Shown here: in pieces, positions 55,101 through 64,000 of the stretch | Position numbering within the stretch: the first letter of the stretch is position 1 | Layout of the letters: every line of letters begins with the position of its first letter | DNA from: Flectobacillus longus | GTDB taxonomy: Bacteria > Bacteroidota > Bacteroidia > Cytophagales > Spirosomataceae | Reading direction: 5' to 3' | Length of the DNA: 64,000 nucleotides | Assembly (NCBI RefSeq): GCF_030056705.1 | Contig: NZ_JASHIC010000001.1 | Location: 124,001 to 188,000 of the forward strand | Notes under the pieces: model-generated | What the model was told of the DNA's origin: nothing | Database searches by the model: none | What the model saw: the letters and a program-made list of their open reading frames with translations, nothing else | Program-made: the position numbers and the translations under genes

Positions 55101-55159
55101 ATGTTGGGGTAATGTAGGGGCACAATTTTATTAATCCTGATAGAGTATTTCTACTTTTG
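55101..55159 (+). promoter_or_regulatory. Activator-dependent promoter of the GH5 gene
   Basis: ATGTTGGGGTA (55101-55111) + ATGTAGGGGCA (55112-55122), then 29 bp, then TACTTTTG (55152-55159). This copies the susC promoter layout. The leader to the GH5 start is about 240 nt. The same repeats lie about 57-79 bp upstream of a possible start for the divergent regulator (GATATTTG at 55054-55047 on the minus strand), so one site may serve both directions. Confidence 0.65.
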
Positions 55160-55400
55160 ACAAACAATTACTACGCTAACTATTCCTAAAATATATCTGT
55201 GTTAGTTTTAGCCTTTCTTCCTATATAAAATCTTGAAAACAAGTCTTGCTAATTTTTTATATATCCAATTTCTTTAAAAACTATAAATTCATTATCCTAA
55301 TGATTTGGGTCTTCTTGCGTTAATTCTAGTTGGAGATTGGGATTTAAATTCATGGCTAGACCCAAAACAATAGGATTCATTAACCCTTCAGAACGTAACA

Positions 55401-57125
55401 GTGAAAAAAAGTATGTTAACCCTTGCCCTAGCGATTATCTCGGTAATCGCTCAGGCTCAGGGATTTTTGAAAGCAAAAGGAAAGATTATCACCGATTCAA
55501 ACGGGAACAAAGTTATCTTACGAGGCATGGGGCTAGGCGGCTGGATGTTGCAAGAAGGCTATATGTTTAAAGTTGGAAATATTGGTCAGCAATACCAAAT
55601 CAAAGCCCGAATTCAGGACTTGGTTGGACAAGATGCTACCGATAAATTTTATCAGCAATGGCTCGAAAAACATACACAGAAAGCCGATATTGATTCGATG
55701 GCAGCATGGGGATTCAATTCTATAAGATTACCCATGCACTATGATTTATATACCCTTTCGGTAGAAAAAGAACCTGTTGCAGGCAAAAATACATGGTTAG
55801 AAAAAGGCTTTGCCATGACTGATAGCTTATTGGCTTGGTGCAAAGCCAATAAAATGTATTTGATTTTAGATTTGCATGCAGCTCCAGGCGGACAAGGGAA
55901 TGACTTAGCTATTTCTGATCGTAATCCTAGTTTGCCTTCATTGTGGGACAGTCGTGATAATCAATTAAAAGTAATTGCACTTTGGAAAAAGCTAGCAGAA
56001 AGATACGCCAACGAGCCTTGGATTGGAGGCTATGACATTATCAATGAGCCCAATTGGGGTTTTCAAGATTCAAAGGATTTTAGAGGTACAGAAGAGAAAC
56101 TCAACCTTCCTTTGAGAAACCTGATGATAGAAATTACGAAAGCCATCCGTGAGGTAGACAACAATCATATCATCATTATTGAAGGGAATGGTTTTGGAAA
56201 TAATTATCGTGGATTATTACCTACTTGGGATAACAACATGGTTTTGAGTTTTCATAAATACGGAAATTTTAATACCAAAGCCGCTATTCAAAACTTCTTG
56301 AATCTCAGAGACGAATACAATGTACCTCTTTGGTTAGGCGAATCAGGTGAAAACTCTAACAATTGGTTCACTGAAGCTATCCGTTTGGTCGAATCGCATG
56401 ATATTGGTTGGGCATGGTGGCAGTCCAAAAAAATGGGTATTAATAACCCTTGGGAAATCAAAATAACGCCTTCTTACCAAAAGCTTTTGGACTACTGGAA
56501 CAACAAGGGTCCTAAGCCTAGCAAGGAAGAAGCACAAACCTCTTTAAACGAACTTATTTCACTCATTCAACTTCCTAATAACCGACCCCACGCCGACGTG
56601 ATTGATGCGATGTTTAGACAAGTAAAAGAGCAAAAAGCTTTGGCTTTCAAAACACATCGCATCGGCTCATCGGTTACCATTCCTGCGGTTGATTTTGACT
56701 TAGGAGGGCAACGAATTGGGTATTATGATAAAGATACCGCAAGTTATCACTATACCCCAGGCGTCAATACGCAAGGAAATCGGGGAAAAGTATATCGCAA
56801 CGATGGTGTAGACATTCAATTAGAAGATGGACAATATCAGGTCTTTTCGATTGAAAATGATGAATGGTTGGGCTACACGATTGAGGTAGAAAAAGCCAAA
56901 AAATATCAAATAAATCTCGAAGTAGCCTCAAAAGAGGCCGAAGGTCAAATAGAAATATGGTGCAATGATCAATTGTTGTCTACTACAAAAATCAAACCTA
57001 CAAGCAATGACAAAAATTGGAAATGGGTGAAGGCAGGCAATATCCTGCTGAATAAAGGTACTCAGCAGCTTCGAATCAAATTTGTGAAAGGAAATATTTT
57101 ATTTAGAACTATCCAACTCAATTAA
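55401..57125 (+). CDS. Glycoside hydrolase family 5 enzyme with C-terminal CBM6-like domain
   Basis: 574 aa from a GTG at 55401 (KKSMLTLALAIISVIAQAQG signal); the ATG at 55413 would shorten the signal's basic end. The GH5 barrel (about 22-380) has RGMGLGGWM, FNSIRLPMHY, LDLHAAPGGQGND, the acid/base in YDIINEPNWG (Glu216) and the nucleophile in LWLGESGEN (Glu314). A beta-sandwich of CBM6-like type (about 435-574, ending QQLRIKFVKGNILFRTIQLN) follows. It resembles exo-beta-1,3-glucanase-like GH5 members; beta-glucan specificity is inferred from this and from the GH16 remnant. Confidence 0.88.
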   Translation: MKKSMLTLALAIISVIAQAQGFLKAKGKIITDSNGNKVILRGMGLGGWMLQEGYMFKVGNIGQQYQIKARIQDLVGQDATDKFYQQWLEKHTQKADIDSMAAWGFNSIRLPMHYDLYTLSVEKEPVAGKNTWLEKGFAMTDSLLAWCKANKMYLILDLHAAPGGQGNDLAISDRNPSLPSLWDSRDNQLKVIALWKKLAERYANEPWIGGYDIINEPNWGFQDSKDFRGTEEKLNLPLRNLMIEITKAIREVDNNHIIIIEGNGFGNNYRGLLPTWDNNMVLSFHKYGNFNTKAAIQNFLNLRDEYNVPLWLGESGENSNNWFTEAIRLVESHDIGWAWWQSKKMGINNPWEIKITPSYQKLLDYWNNKGPKPSKEEAQTSLNELISLIQLPNNRPHADVIDAMFRQVKEQKALAFKTHRIGSSVTIPAVDFDLGGQRIGYYDKDTASYHYTPGVNTQGNRGKVYRNDGVDIQLEDGQYQVFSIENDEWLGYTIEVEKAKKYQINLEVASKEAEGQIEIWCNDQLLSTTKIKPTSNDKNWKWVKAGNILLNKGTQQLRIKFVKGNILFRTIQLN

Positions 57126-57152
57126 TACTTAATAACCCTTCGTTCAATGTCG

Positions 57153-57185
57153 AGCCAGTTCATTTTTGGACTGGCTTATTTTTTG
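57153..57185 (+). terminator. Terminator of the GH5 gene
   Basis: The stem AGCCAGTTCA (57153-57162) / TGGACTGGCT (57167-57176), one G-T pair, loop TTTT, is followed by a T-rich tract to 57185. It overlaps the -33 box of the pirin promoter. Confidence 0.85.
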
Positions 57186-57211
57186 TAAAATAAGGCAAAA
57201 ACTTATCTTTG
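57182..57211 (+). promoter_or_regulatory. Pirin gene promoter
   Basis: TTTG (57182-57185), 18 bp, TATCTTTG (57204-57211). The expected transcription start, about 57214-57216, coincides with the ATG at 57215, so the mRNA may be leaderless. Confidence 0.6.
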
Positions 57212-57214
57212 TAT

Positions 57215-58099
57215 ATGTCAAATCTAAGCCATATTATCGAAGAAAGACCTCACGAAGTTGGAAACTTCTGGGTAGGTCGATTGCTTCCATTTCGTACCAA
57301 GCGAATGGTAGGTCCTTTTACTTTTATCGACCACATGGGGCCAACCCAGCTCCAAGACTATGAAAACTTCGATGTTGGACCACATCCTCACATTGGACTG
57401 TCGACCCTCACCTATCTTTTTGAGGGCAGTATTATGCACCGAGATAGTCTTGGAACACAGATGGAAATTCAACCAGGGGCTGTCAACTGGATGACCGCAG
57501 GTAAAGGAATCGTTCACTCCGAACGTACGCCAGACCATTTAAGACATTCTCCTAAATTTTTACATGGTTTACAAATCTGGGTTGCGTTACCCAAACATCT
57601 GGAAACAATGGAGCCTAGTTTTTTCCATGCCGAAGCCGACACTTTACCAGCATGGGAAGAAGATGGCGTACAATACAAACTCATTGCGGGCGAAGCCTTA
57701 GGGCATCAATCTCCTGTGCCAGTATATAGTCCTCTTTTTTTACTAGAAATCAAATCTACAGCTAAAAAGACGGTCAAAATCGGTAGTTCTCTTTTTGGCG
57801 AAGCAGCCATGTATATTTTGGAAGGAAGTGTAGAAAGTGATGGAAATGTTTATGAGCCCAAAAGAATCTTAGTAGCCAAAGATGCTTCACTTTGTGAATT
57901 TACTATCGGCGAAAATACAACCATCTATATCTTTGGAGGAGAGCCATTTCCAGAGGAAAGATTTATGTTTTGGAACTTTGTAGCAAGCGATAAAGAAATG
58001 CTAGAAGAGGCGAAACAACGTTGGCAAGACCAACTATTCCCCAAAATCGAAGGCGAAACGGGTTTTGTCCCTTTACCTGTGATTGGAAAAGTTTCTTAA
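57215..58099 (+). CDS. Pirin family protein
   Basis: 294 aa from the ATG at 57215; an open TTG two codons upstream is inside the promoter box. The bicupin fold is clear: GPFTFIDHMGP, the metal-binding region VGPHPHIGLSTLTYLFEGSI and HRDSLG, QPGAVNWMTAGKGIVHSERT, then a C-terminal pirin domain (IYIFGGEPFPEERFMFWNFV). Some pirins act as quercetin dioxygenases, others as redox-linked regulators; the sequence does not decide. It is cytoplasmic and a single gene. Confidence 0.92.
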   Translation: MSNLSHIIEERPHEVGNFWVGRLLPFRTKRMVGPFTFIDHMGPTQLQDYENFDVGPHPHIGLSTLTYLFEGSIMHRDSLGTQMEIQPGAVNWMTAGKGIVHSERTPDHLRHSPKFLHGLQIWVALPKHLETMEPSFFHAEADTLPAWEEDGVQYKLIAGEALGHQSPVPVYSPLFLLEIKSTAKKTVKIGSSLFGEAAMYILEGSVESDGNVYEPKRILVAKDASLCEFTIGENTTIYIFGGEPFPEERFMFWNFVASDKEMLEEAKQRWQDQLFPKIEGETGFVPLPVIGKVS

Positions 58100-58112
58100 G
58101 TTTTATAATGAA

Positions 58113-58202
58113 TAGTCTGGTCCGAGTCTTAGTCTCGGACTAGCTTTTGTTTCAGTCTATAAACTGTTAAAAAAATAAGTCCAAGACTTAATCTTGAACT
58201 AG
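58113..58202. repeat. Inverted repeat, GTCTCGGACTAG family, copy 2
   Basis: Close relative of 20508-20590: shared blocks AGTCTCGGACTAGCTTTTG, AAACTGT and AATAAGTCCAAGACTTAAT, with arms still complementary. The rest of the 332-bp gap 58100-58431 is AT-rich and has one GGATTTGGGAT-family arm at 58343-58374. Confidence 0.75.
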
Positions 58203-58431
58203 GAAGTTATTTCATTAAATAAGAAGATGTTATTAGTTGATAGTTTATTTGTTACTTGAATACTCTTATAATCAAAAGATTACACCCAAACTACACCTTA
58301 GACATATTGTTAATCTAATCTCTTAGGCTATTCATAACTTAAAATCCAAAATCAGCAATCCCAAATCCGAAATCGTTTGAATTCTTTCATATTTTAGTTT
58401 AACTTAAAGAGAAATAAAACTAAATCTCGAT

Positions 58432-58911
58432 ATGAAAGCTATCTCTACCGAAATCAAATGGGGCATTTATTTTTCGATAATGACCCTCCTATGGATGGTA
58501 CTCGAAAAAGTTGCTGGTTTGCACGATGTCTATATCGACAAGCATCCGATTTATACCAACTTCATCGCTATTCCTGCCATAACGCTTTACGTATTTGCCC
58601 TAAGAGAAAAACGTTTCAAAGATTTGGGAGGCAATATGACCTACAAGCAAGCGCTCTTGAGTGGATTTTATATCACTTTGGTAGTTACCTTATTAGCACC
58701 TCTTACACAGTGGATTACGACCCACATTATTACACCAGAGTTTTTTCCGAATGCTATTAGATATGTAATTTCTCACAAGATGATGACAAAAGAAGAAGCC
58801 TTAAATCAATTTAATGAGAAAAATTATATGGTTCAAAGTATTATTGGTGCACCTATCATGGGGATGATTACAACTGCTATTGTAGGTTTTTTTGTAAAGG
58901 GAAAAAAATAA
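58432..58911 (+). CDS. DUF4199-type membrane protein
   Basis: 159 aa with four hydrophobic segments (about 10-25, 40-57, 72-95 and 133-155). The topology and the RFKDLGGNMTYKQALLSGFY loop match the Bacteroidota DUF4199 family, usually encoded near glycosyltransferases or peptidases. The function is unknown; an inner-membrane location is likely. Confidence 0.78.
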   Translation: MKAISTEIKWGIYFSIMTLLWMVLEKVAGLHDVYIDKHPIYTNFIAIPAITLYVFALREKRFKDLGGNMTYKQALLSGFYITLVVTLLAPLTQWITTHIITPEFFPNAIRYVISHKMMTKEEALNQFNEKNYMVQSIIGAPIMGMITTAIVGFFVKGKK

Positions 58912-59068
58912 TTTTATAACACTATTTTTTTTGATTTTTATTTAAAATAAAACTACTTTGCACCAATATTTAGTTCTACATTTCAAAAAACAAGTAATCT
59001 TTAATATACCTAATTGCTAATTAATTGAGTGTAAACTAAATATACTTCACATATAACGTTTACACATA

Positions 59069-60970
59069 ATGAAAAAAAATTTTCTTACGATTGCCTGTAG
59101 CATTCTACTTGCAGGAACCCAACCATTAATAGCTCAACGCTCTTACGACGAAGTCATCACCACAGACAACAAAATTCAGGATCTTGTTCAAAATGAAATT
59201 ACTGGTGTTTTAGTTTTCAAAGAAGGTTCAACCATCAAAGGTATTAATCCCGACACAAAAAAAATTGCTTGGACATTAACCAAAGAAGATTTTGGAGTAA
59301 CTTCCGCAACTGACATCTTAACTGACCCAGATTTTGGAACAATCTTTAAACAAAAAAGAGACCTATCTAGTGTACCCAACAGCCCGTATGTAGAGGCTTA
59401 TATCAACTCAAAGTACTTAATTATTAATACTGAAACAGGAAAGCTCGTATATAATTCTTCAAAAGAATCATTCTGGGTATTTCAATCAGACTTTATTCCT
59501 GAAAGTAACGAATACTTACTTACGTTAAAAAGTGGAGAAAATATGGCAATTGCCCTATTGGACATGCAAACAGGTGGAATAAAATGGAATACCACTGTCA
59601 GTAAAGCTAAATCATTGCTTAGCTTCTCATTAAAAGAATCTGCCAATACTAATATTGCGAAAATCAACGGAAATACGATTTACTACTTGCTTTATGGCAA
59701 ATTGTACTCTTTTGACAAATCTTCTGGTAAGCTAAACTGGACTGCTGAAGAAGAATATACTAAATTCTTTCCTACGCAAAACGATAAAAATCTCGTAGTA
59801 GTAAACAGTAAGGGTTTGATGTCGTCGAAACAGTATTTGAATGTATTAAATACAGAAAATGGTAAAAGTATCTGGTCTGAATCAATCAAAACTAAAAGAG
59901 TCGTATATCTCGAAGATTGGGGCACTAAGCTTTTGGTAGCACACTATTCTGGCTTTAACTTCTTCGATTTAAAAACAGGGGAAAAAATCTGGAAAAAAGA
60001 TGCTCGTGGCGACGGTTTGAAACGTGTAATTCCTATCGATCAAGATTTCTTATATGTTGCTGAAAATGAAATGATGCTTATCAACAAAAATGGAGAAAAG
60101 CTTTGGAAAAGTTTCATTGAAATAGCAGATGAAAAAGAAGATCCTATTTATTATTTAGGTAAAGTGGGTGACAAGGTTATGTATTTAACAGGTACTTATG
60201 GAAACATGGTAGATTACAAATCGGGTCGTAAATTATGGAAACGCAATATCAAATTTAACAACAACCGTCCTGTATTACCAACCTATGACGAAAACTCGAA
60301 TTCGTATTTAGTGTACAACGATGAAGAGCTTTACAAATTTGATCCCTCTATTGATGATAAGCCAGAGCCTTTTGCAAAGGTAAATATCAAAAGAGAAAAA
60401 GAACTTAATAGTATCGAACTGTTTCCTTGGGGTGTAGTATTGAGTGGTCCAGTTGAAGTAATGGGCGTTGGTATGGATGGAAAAGTAAAATATCATGACG
60501 TTTACACCCAACCTGGAGAAGGCAATCGTCAATTAATCAAAGGTGCTTCTGCTTTAGGCTCTCTTGCACTTGGAGCTGGTTCTTTTGCAAAAGCTGTTGA
60601 AGGTGCCGAAATTACTATGACTTACCGCGACGAAGCCGGAGTCCTCAGAGAATCAATCGTCAGACAAGCAGACACAGGTAAACAACTCCAATCTGCAGCG
60701 CTTGGGGCAGGTTCGGCTGTAATGGGGCAATTGTTCAATAAATATGGTTCACGTTTCAATGCTATGCGTCAAAACAAAGATTTTTCTTATATCTATGCAA
60801 AAGATCCAAGCGGAGAAAAGGTATTAGTTAAAGTAAGAAAAGCTGATGGTGTTGAGGTAGACAAATTAATCTTCAAAAATGATAGACCCATTTATGAAGT
60901 TGACCCTGCAACACAAACAGTATATTATGTGTTAGACAATGCTGTACAAGTATTTTACAACAAAAAATAA
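59069..60970 (+). CDS. Exported PQQ-like beta-propeller protein
   Basis: 633 aa. Signal peptide MKKNFLTIACSILLAGTQPL...AQ (1-22). Repeated propeller blades follow, e.g. IKGINPDTKKIAWTL (about 57), LLDMQTGGIKWNTTV (about 165), LYSFDKSSGKLNWTAEEEYT (about 210) and LNTENGKSIWSES (about 258). These W-docking motifs are typical of PQQ-like repeats but do not prove cofactor binding. A small Gly/Ala-rich stretch (about 497-510) looks like a membrane-interacting insertion. No dehydrogenase residues are evident, so a scaffold role is more likely. It is followed by a terminator. Confidence 0.8.
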   Translation: MKKNFLTIACSILLAGTQPLIAQRSYDEVITTDNKIQDLVQNEITGVLVFKEGSTIKGINPDTKKIAWTLTKEDFGVTSATDILTDPDFGTIFKQKRDLSSVPNSPYVEAYINSKYLIINTETGKLVYNSSKESFWVFQSDFIPESNEYLLTLKSGENMAIALLDMQTGGIKWNTTVSKAKSLLSFSLKESANTNIAKINGNTIYYLLYGKLYSFDKSSGKLNWTAEEEYTKFFPTQNDKNLVVVNSKGLMSSKQYLNVLNTENGKSIWSESIKTKRVVYLEDWGTKLLVAHYSGFNFFDLKTGEKIWKKDARGDGLKRVIPIDQDFLYVAENEMMLINKNGEKLWKSFIEIADEKEDPIYYLGKVGDKVMYLTGTYGNMVDYKSGRKLWKRNIKFNNNRPVLPTYDENSNSYLVYNDEELYKFDPSIDDKPEPFAKVNIKREKELNSIELFPWGVVLSGPVEVMGVGMDGKVKYHDVYTQPGEGNRQLIKGASALGSLALGAGSFAKAVEGAEITMTYRDEAGVLRESIVRQADTGKQLQSAALGAGSAVMGQLFNKYGSRFNAMRQNKDFSYIYAKDPSGEKVLVKVRKADGVEVDKLIFKNDRPIYEVDPATQTVYYVLDNAVQVFYNKK

Positions 60971-60990
60971 TTAGTTACTCCCATTTCTAA

Positions 60991-61025
60991 ATGCCATCAA
61001 ACCTCAATTTGGTGGCATTTTTTTT
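60991..61025 (+). terminator. Terminator after the PQQ-propeller gene
   Basis: ATGCCATCAAA (60991-61001) pairs with TTTGGTGGCAT (61008-61018), with one T-G pair, followed by T8. The hairpin starts at an ATG that opens the next frame, which argues that the next gene starts later, at 61030. Confidence 0.88.
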
Positions 61026-61029
61026 AGTT

Positions 61030-62919
61030 ATGAAAAATTCACTTTTAATATTTAGCCTATTTTGTATTAGCCTTGTCACATTGGCACAGGAAAAGGCAAA
61101 ATTCAAAAAACAAGAATATTGGGTTAAAAGTATTGCTCCATCAGCATTCCCCATTTTAGATAATGTATATACTCAGGGAACATACTTTAAGATTGAGCCA
61201 AATATATTACTCGCTGAAAAAAATCTAAAACGAGACTTTTTTAATATTAAAGGGTTTATCAAAAATCAAGAAAATAATGATTTGAAAATCTATGTAGATA
61301 TTCAAACAATAGATTTAATAAAACAAGTTCAAGACTCAACTTTTGACAATCAAACTAGGAAATACTATCCAACTGCTAAAGTATATTTTAAGGTAAACAT
61401 TGCCTATGAAGTAAAATTTAAAAATCAAGTTCTCTGGAGAAATGATTATGTAGCCTCTGAAAATATTCACTATACTAATGGAAAGGGCTCTTTCATACAA
61501 TATGAGAAAGATGCTACAAGTGAATTTGGGGATCAAATTGAAAGTATTGCTGATATAGCTCTAAAAAAGATTCAAGAACAATTGAATCAAAAAGTAGGAT
61601 ATTATTTACAAGACAGTAAAGAAACTTTTTTTTGGCTTACCAACAAAGAGCACCCAGAATATAGTCAGATGTTGGCATTTGAAAATGAAATGAATGCGCA
61701 GTTATCGGCTGTTAACTACGAAAGAGGCTTGAATCGGATGCAATTGTTAGTGCATTTGGGATATCTAGAGAGTTTACTTACCAAATATCAATCTAGTAAA
61801 GAAAATGAGAAAATCAGGTTTATTGTAGCAAACAATCTCGCTCAAGCCTATTTTTTATTGGAGGATAAAACAAAAGGACTGTATTATGCAGACTTATTGA
61901 TTAAAAATGGATTCAGAGAGAGTTACGGCTTTGAATTAATCAATAAGTACAAAAACCTTGAAGTGCTCGCTGGAAAAACTAGAACACATGGTAATCGATT
62001 TGGTGAGCTTTCTAAGCTAGGCTATAAATTACAACAAGAAGAAGCACTTCAAAAAGAAGAAGCAAAACAGGCCTTTTTTGAAAAAATAGCCAGAGATGAA
62101 GCCGATTGGGAACAAGAAAAAGTAGTAAGAAGTAATCAAATCGAGCAATTCAAAATCAATTGGTTCAAGCTGATTGATTCAAGTTCATTTCAAAATAATG
62201 CTGACATACTCCATAAAGTTATTCAAAACTTAGGCGGTGCATCTACTCTTAAAGGTATCGAAAAGATACATACAACATCTCAATACAAATTTGAAGATAG
62301 CAATATTCCAGTATTTGAAGATAAATGGTCTTTGGCGTTCACAAACTTTTTATTAAAGAAAAGAATGCCAGACAATTATCTATTTGTAATCAATAACGTA
62401 GAAGCTTGGAAACATGATGACAGAGTGCGTGGAGAAAAGTGGAAGAAAATATCTACATCCGAATACACCGAGAACATTGATAAACTATTACCTATCTATC
62501 TGCTATCGGGCATAAGATTTGACCTTTGGAATAAACTAGAACAGCAAACCGAAAGGTTTATCAATGATAAACTGTGTTGGCACTTGAGTTTCACAGAAAA
62601 AGAAATGTCCTCACAAAACCGTATTATTCCTAAGCAAGAGTATCATTTTTATTTTGATAAAACAGATTATTCACTTGTCTCAACCGAAACCCTCTTCTTT
62701 GAGGATGGAAAGAAAATATCTAAAGAACGTAAAATTTTTACTGATTATAGAGCGATCTCAGCTTTGAACAATGGGAAATTACCTCATCGAATCCAATATC
62801 AAATTGAAGATTATTTTGGAGAATCTTTTTTTGAAGAAATAATTGAAAAATTGGAAATCAACTCAGGATTTTCAAATCGTATTTTCATTAAAGAGGTATA
62901 TATCGGAGGCTTTAAATAA
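61030..62919 (+). CDS. Exported protein of unknown function
   Basis: 629 aa from the ATG at 61030. Signal peptide MKNSLLIFSLFCISLVTLAQ. The N-terminal third (about 25-200) is mixed alpha/beta. The middle (about 215-370) is helical with TPR-like spacing (LAQAYFLLEDKTKGLYYADL) and a Lys/Glu-rich segment (QQEEALQKEEAKQAFFEKIA). The C-terminal 230 residues contain a beta-rich, LolA-like pattern (VIQNLGGASTLKGIEKIHTT, KTDYSLVSTETLFFEDGKKI). I cannot assign a family. It is separated from the upstream gene only by its terminator. Confidence 0.7.
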   Translation: MKNSLLIFSLFCISLVTLAQEKAKFKKQEYWVKSIAPSAFPILDNVYTQGTYFKIEPNILLAEKNLKRDFFNIKGFIKNQENNDLKIYVDIQTIDLIKQVQDSTFDNQTRKYYPTAKVYFKVNIAYEVKFKNQVLWRNDYVASENIHYTNGKGSFIQYEKDATSEFGDQIESIADIALKKIQEQLNQKVGYYLQDSKETFFWLTNKEHPEYSQMLAFENEMNAQLSAVNYERGLNRMQLLVHLGYLESLLTKYQSSKENEKIRFIVANNLAQAYFLLEDKTKGLYYADLLIKNGFRESYGFELINKYKNLEVLAGKTRTHGNRFGELSKLGYKLQQEEALQKEEAKQAFFEKIARDEADWEQEKVVRSNQIEQFKINWFKLIDSSSFQNNADILHKVIQNLGGASTLKGIEKIHTTSQYKFEDSNIPVFEDKWSLAFTNFLLKKRMPDNYLFVINNVEAWKHDDRVRGEKWKKISTSEYTENIDKLLPIYLLSGIRFDLWNKLEQQTERFINDKLCWHLSFTEKEMSSQNRIIPKQEYHFYFDKTDYSLVSTETLFFEDGKKISKERKIFTDYRAISALNNGKLPHRIQYQIEDYFGESFFEEIIEKLEINSGFSNRIFIKEVYIGGFK

Positions 62920-63030
62920 AGAATATGAGTTATTCCAAATTTAGCAATTTAGTGATTGAGCGCATAAGTGATTATTTTTAATCTACACGCAATGCTTTGC
63001 GTCTAAAGAGGCGTCATGTTGAAATATAGT

Positions 63031-63076
63031 ATGAAAAAAGGTGTTCGAAATGAGTTTTTCGAACGCCTTTTTTCAT
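63031..63076 (+). terminator. Strong hairpin terminator
   Basis: 20-bp stem (63031-63050 / 63057-63076) with one T-G pair and a 6-nt loop, containing AAAAAAGGTGTTCGAAA and its complement, with a T-run in the descending arm. It lies about 110 bp after the stop at 62919. Before it, 62927-62960 resembles the left end of the MITE-like elements (ATGAGTTATTCCAAATTTAG). Confidence 0.8.
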
Positions 63077-63143
63077 AAACAGTAAATAAATATCTAGCGT
63101 TTGATTACCTTTGATAAACCCATAATTATCAACAGCATACCTA

Positions 63144-64000
63144 ATGAAAACACTATATATTAGCTTGTTTGCTACGCTTTGTAGCTGGCTTTTTTCGCTT
63201 CCAGTTTATTCACAATCCTGTAATTGTAATTTTACTATTACCAAAAGTGGCGCTTACAGTCCTAGTAATTTCAATGCCCAACCAGGCCAAACTATTTGTG
63301 TCCAAGCTGGAACTTATACAAACTTATCTTTCAATAATTTTCAGGGTAATGGCACTCAACCTATCCTTATTAAAAATTGCGGGGGTCAAGTCATCATTCA
63401 GAACACCACAAATGCAGTAGCAATTAATTTTTCGAAAAGTAAATTTATCAAAATAACGGGCAGTGGAGATGCTACCTTACCTTATGGATTTAAAGTGGCA
63501 GGTACTGGTAACAATAGTAGAGGTGTTAGTATTGCTGATAAAAGTAGCAATATTGAAGTAGAGAAAATTGAGATTCAAAATGTTCAAGGTGCGGGTATTG
63601 TCGCACGTACAGAGCTAGCATGCGATAGCACTACATGGAGAGATTATTATACCATGAGTGCCATCAAAATACATGATAATTATGTACATGACGTAGTTGG
63701 TGAAGGTATAGCCGTGGGCGAGCCGTCTTATGGTACTCCCAAAACTATAAACTGTAATGGTGTAAGTATATCCAAGTTTACACACCTTATCGTAGGTCTT
63801 GAAATCTATAATAATATCTTTGAGCGCACAGGTAGTAAAGGCATACAATACGCTAACTCTCCCGACGCACAAGTGCACCATAATATGATTAAAAATTGTG
63901 GAAAAGTACCAGGCTCAACCACCCTCAACAATGCCGTAGCCATGAATGGGGGCGCTGGAGGTAATTTTTATAATAATACTATTCTGGACGCTGAAGGAGC
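63144..64000 (+). CDS. Secreted right-handed beta-helix protein (C-terminus outside window)
   Basis: The first 285 codons, open to the window end, start at the ATG at 63144. Signal peptide MKTLYISLFATLCSWLFSLP...YSQ. The mature part begins CNCNFTITKSGAYSPSNFNA and carries parallel beta-helix coils with the recurrent pattern of pectate-lyase-like proteins: QPILIKNCGGQVIIQNTTNA, FIKITGSGD, IEVEKIEIQNVQGAGIVART, MSAIKIHDNYVHDVVGEGI, LEIYNNIFERTGSKGIQYAN. It may be a polysaccharide lyase/epimerase or an adhesin; the part needed to tell is missing. Confidence 0.75.
   Translation, partial: MKTLYISLFATLCSWLFSLPVYSQSCNCNFTITKSGAYSPSNFNAQPGQTICVQAGTYTNLSFNNFQGNGTQPILIKNCGGQVIIQNTTNAVAINFSKSKFIKITGSGDATLPYGFKVAGTGNNSRGVSIADKSSNIEVEKIEIQNVQGAGIVARTELACDSTTWRDYYTMSAIKIHDNYVHDVVGEGIAVGEPSYGTPKTINCNGVSISKFTHLIVGLEIYNNIFERTGSKGIQYANSPDAQVHHNMIKNCGKVPGSTTLNNAVAMNGGAGGNFYNNTILDAEG

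Noticed and set aside
60991-61029. Start of the unknown exported protein at 60991
   Set aside because: That ATG is the first base of a terminator hairpin, and the extension would bury the signal peptide that begins at 61030.

Overview
The window comes from a low-GC member of the Bacteroidota, most likely order Cytophagales. The evidence is a SusC/SusD pair, TamL in place of TamA, the gene order miaB / sigma-54-type regulator / lptE / secG / groES / groEL, TAnnTTTG-type -7 promoter boxes, A-rich leaders without strong Shine-Dalgarno sequences, and a PSD1/DUF1501 gene set. No tRNA, rRNA or CRISPR array was seen.

Layout. 1-4507: envelope and energy genes on the minus strand (DUF3098, ftsX, a bifunctional-nuclease-family protein, etfA, etfB). 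4690-12648: a small TPR protein, two exported proteins of unknown function, purine nucleoside phosphorylase, a BaiN/HI0933-type flavoprotein, an anchored DNA/RNA nuclease, an aldo/keto reductase lacking its catalytic His, and an RNA methyltransferase. 12709-20371: TamL, a PH-domain protein, and an AcvB-like hydrolase next to MprF (aminoacyl-phosphatidylglycerol turnover and synthesis). 20780-29174: a collinear set of four genes with c-type haem motifs, Tat-like signals and a beta-propeller, then two paralogous Cys-rich lipoproteins. 29371-40059: an SF1 helicase, then the miaB-to-groEL housekeeping block.

40259-45704 is an AT-rich accessory island behind the groEL terminator. Its left half is a divergent module: a WYL regulator with two identical-arm operators (GTTCAG-N5-CTGAAC), a methyltransferase-fold protein and AlkB. 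Its right half is the most interesting object in the window, a complete retron-like system. It has a promoter box, a ~223-nt structured non-coding RNA closed by an 11-bp perfect a1/a2 inverted repeat, a retron reverse transcriptase carrying NAxxH, YADD and VTG, and a translationally coupled 254-aa protein whose C-terminus carries an R-x4-H motif typical of HEPN ribonucleases. I infer an anti-phage toxin/antitoxin-type system with an effector I do not recognise.

46774-57125 is a polysaccharide-utilisation locus: SusC, SusD, a GH16 C-terminal remnant, a one-protein sensor/LuxR regulator and a GH5 enzyme. The susC promoter and the GH5 promoter share tandem 11-bp repeats (ATGTTGGGGTA) placed 29-30 bp before the same TACTTTTG box, so they are probably one regulon. 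57215-64000 holds a pirin, a DUF4199 membrane protein, a PQQ-type propeller, an exported protein of unknown function and the start of a secreted beta-helix protein.

Between genes the window is unusually rich in imperfect long inverted repeats. At least five families recur within 64 kb, including MITE-like elements with terminal inverted repeats and perfect palindromes whose arms differ between copies but stay self-complementary.
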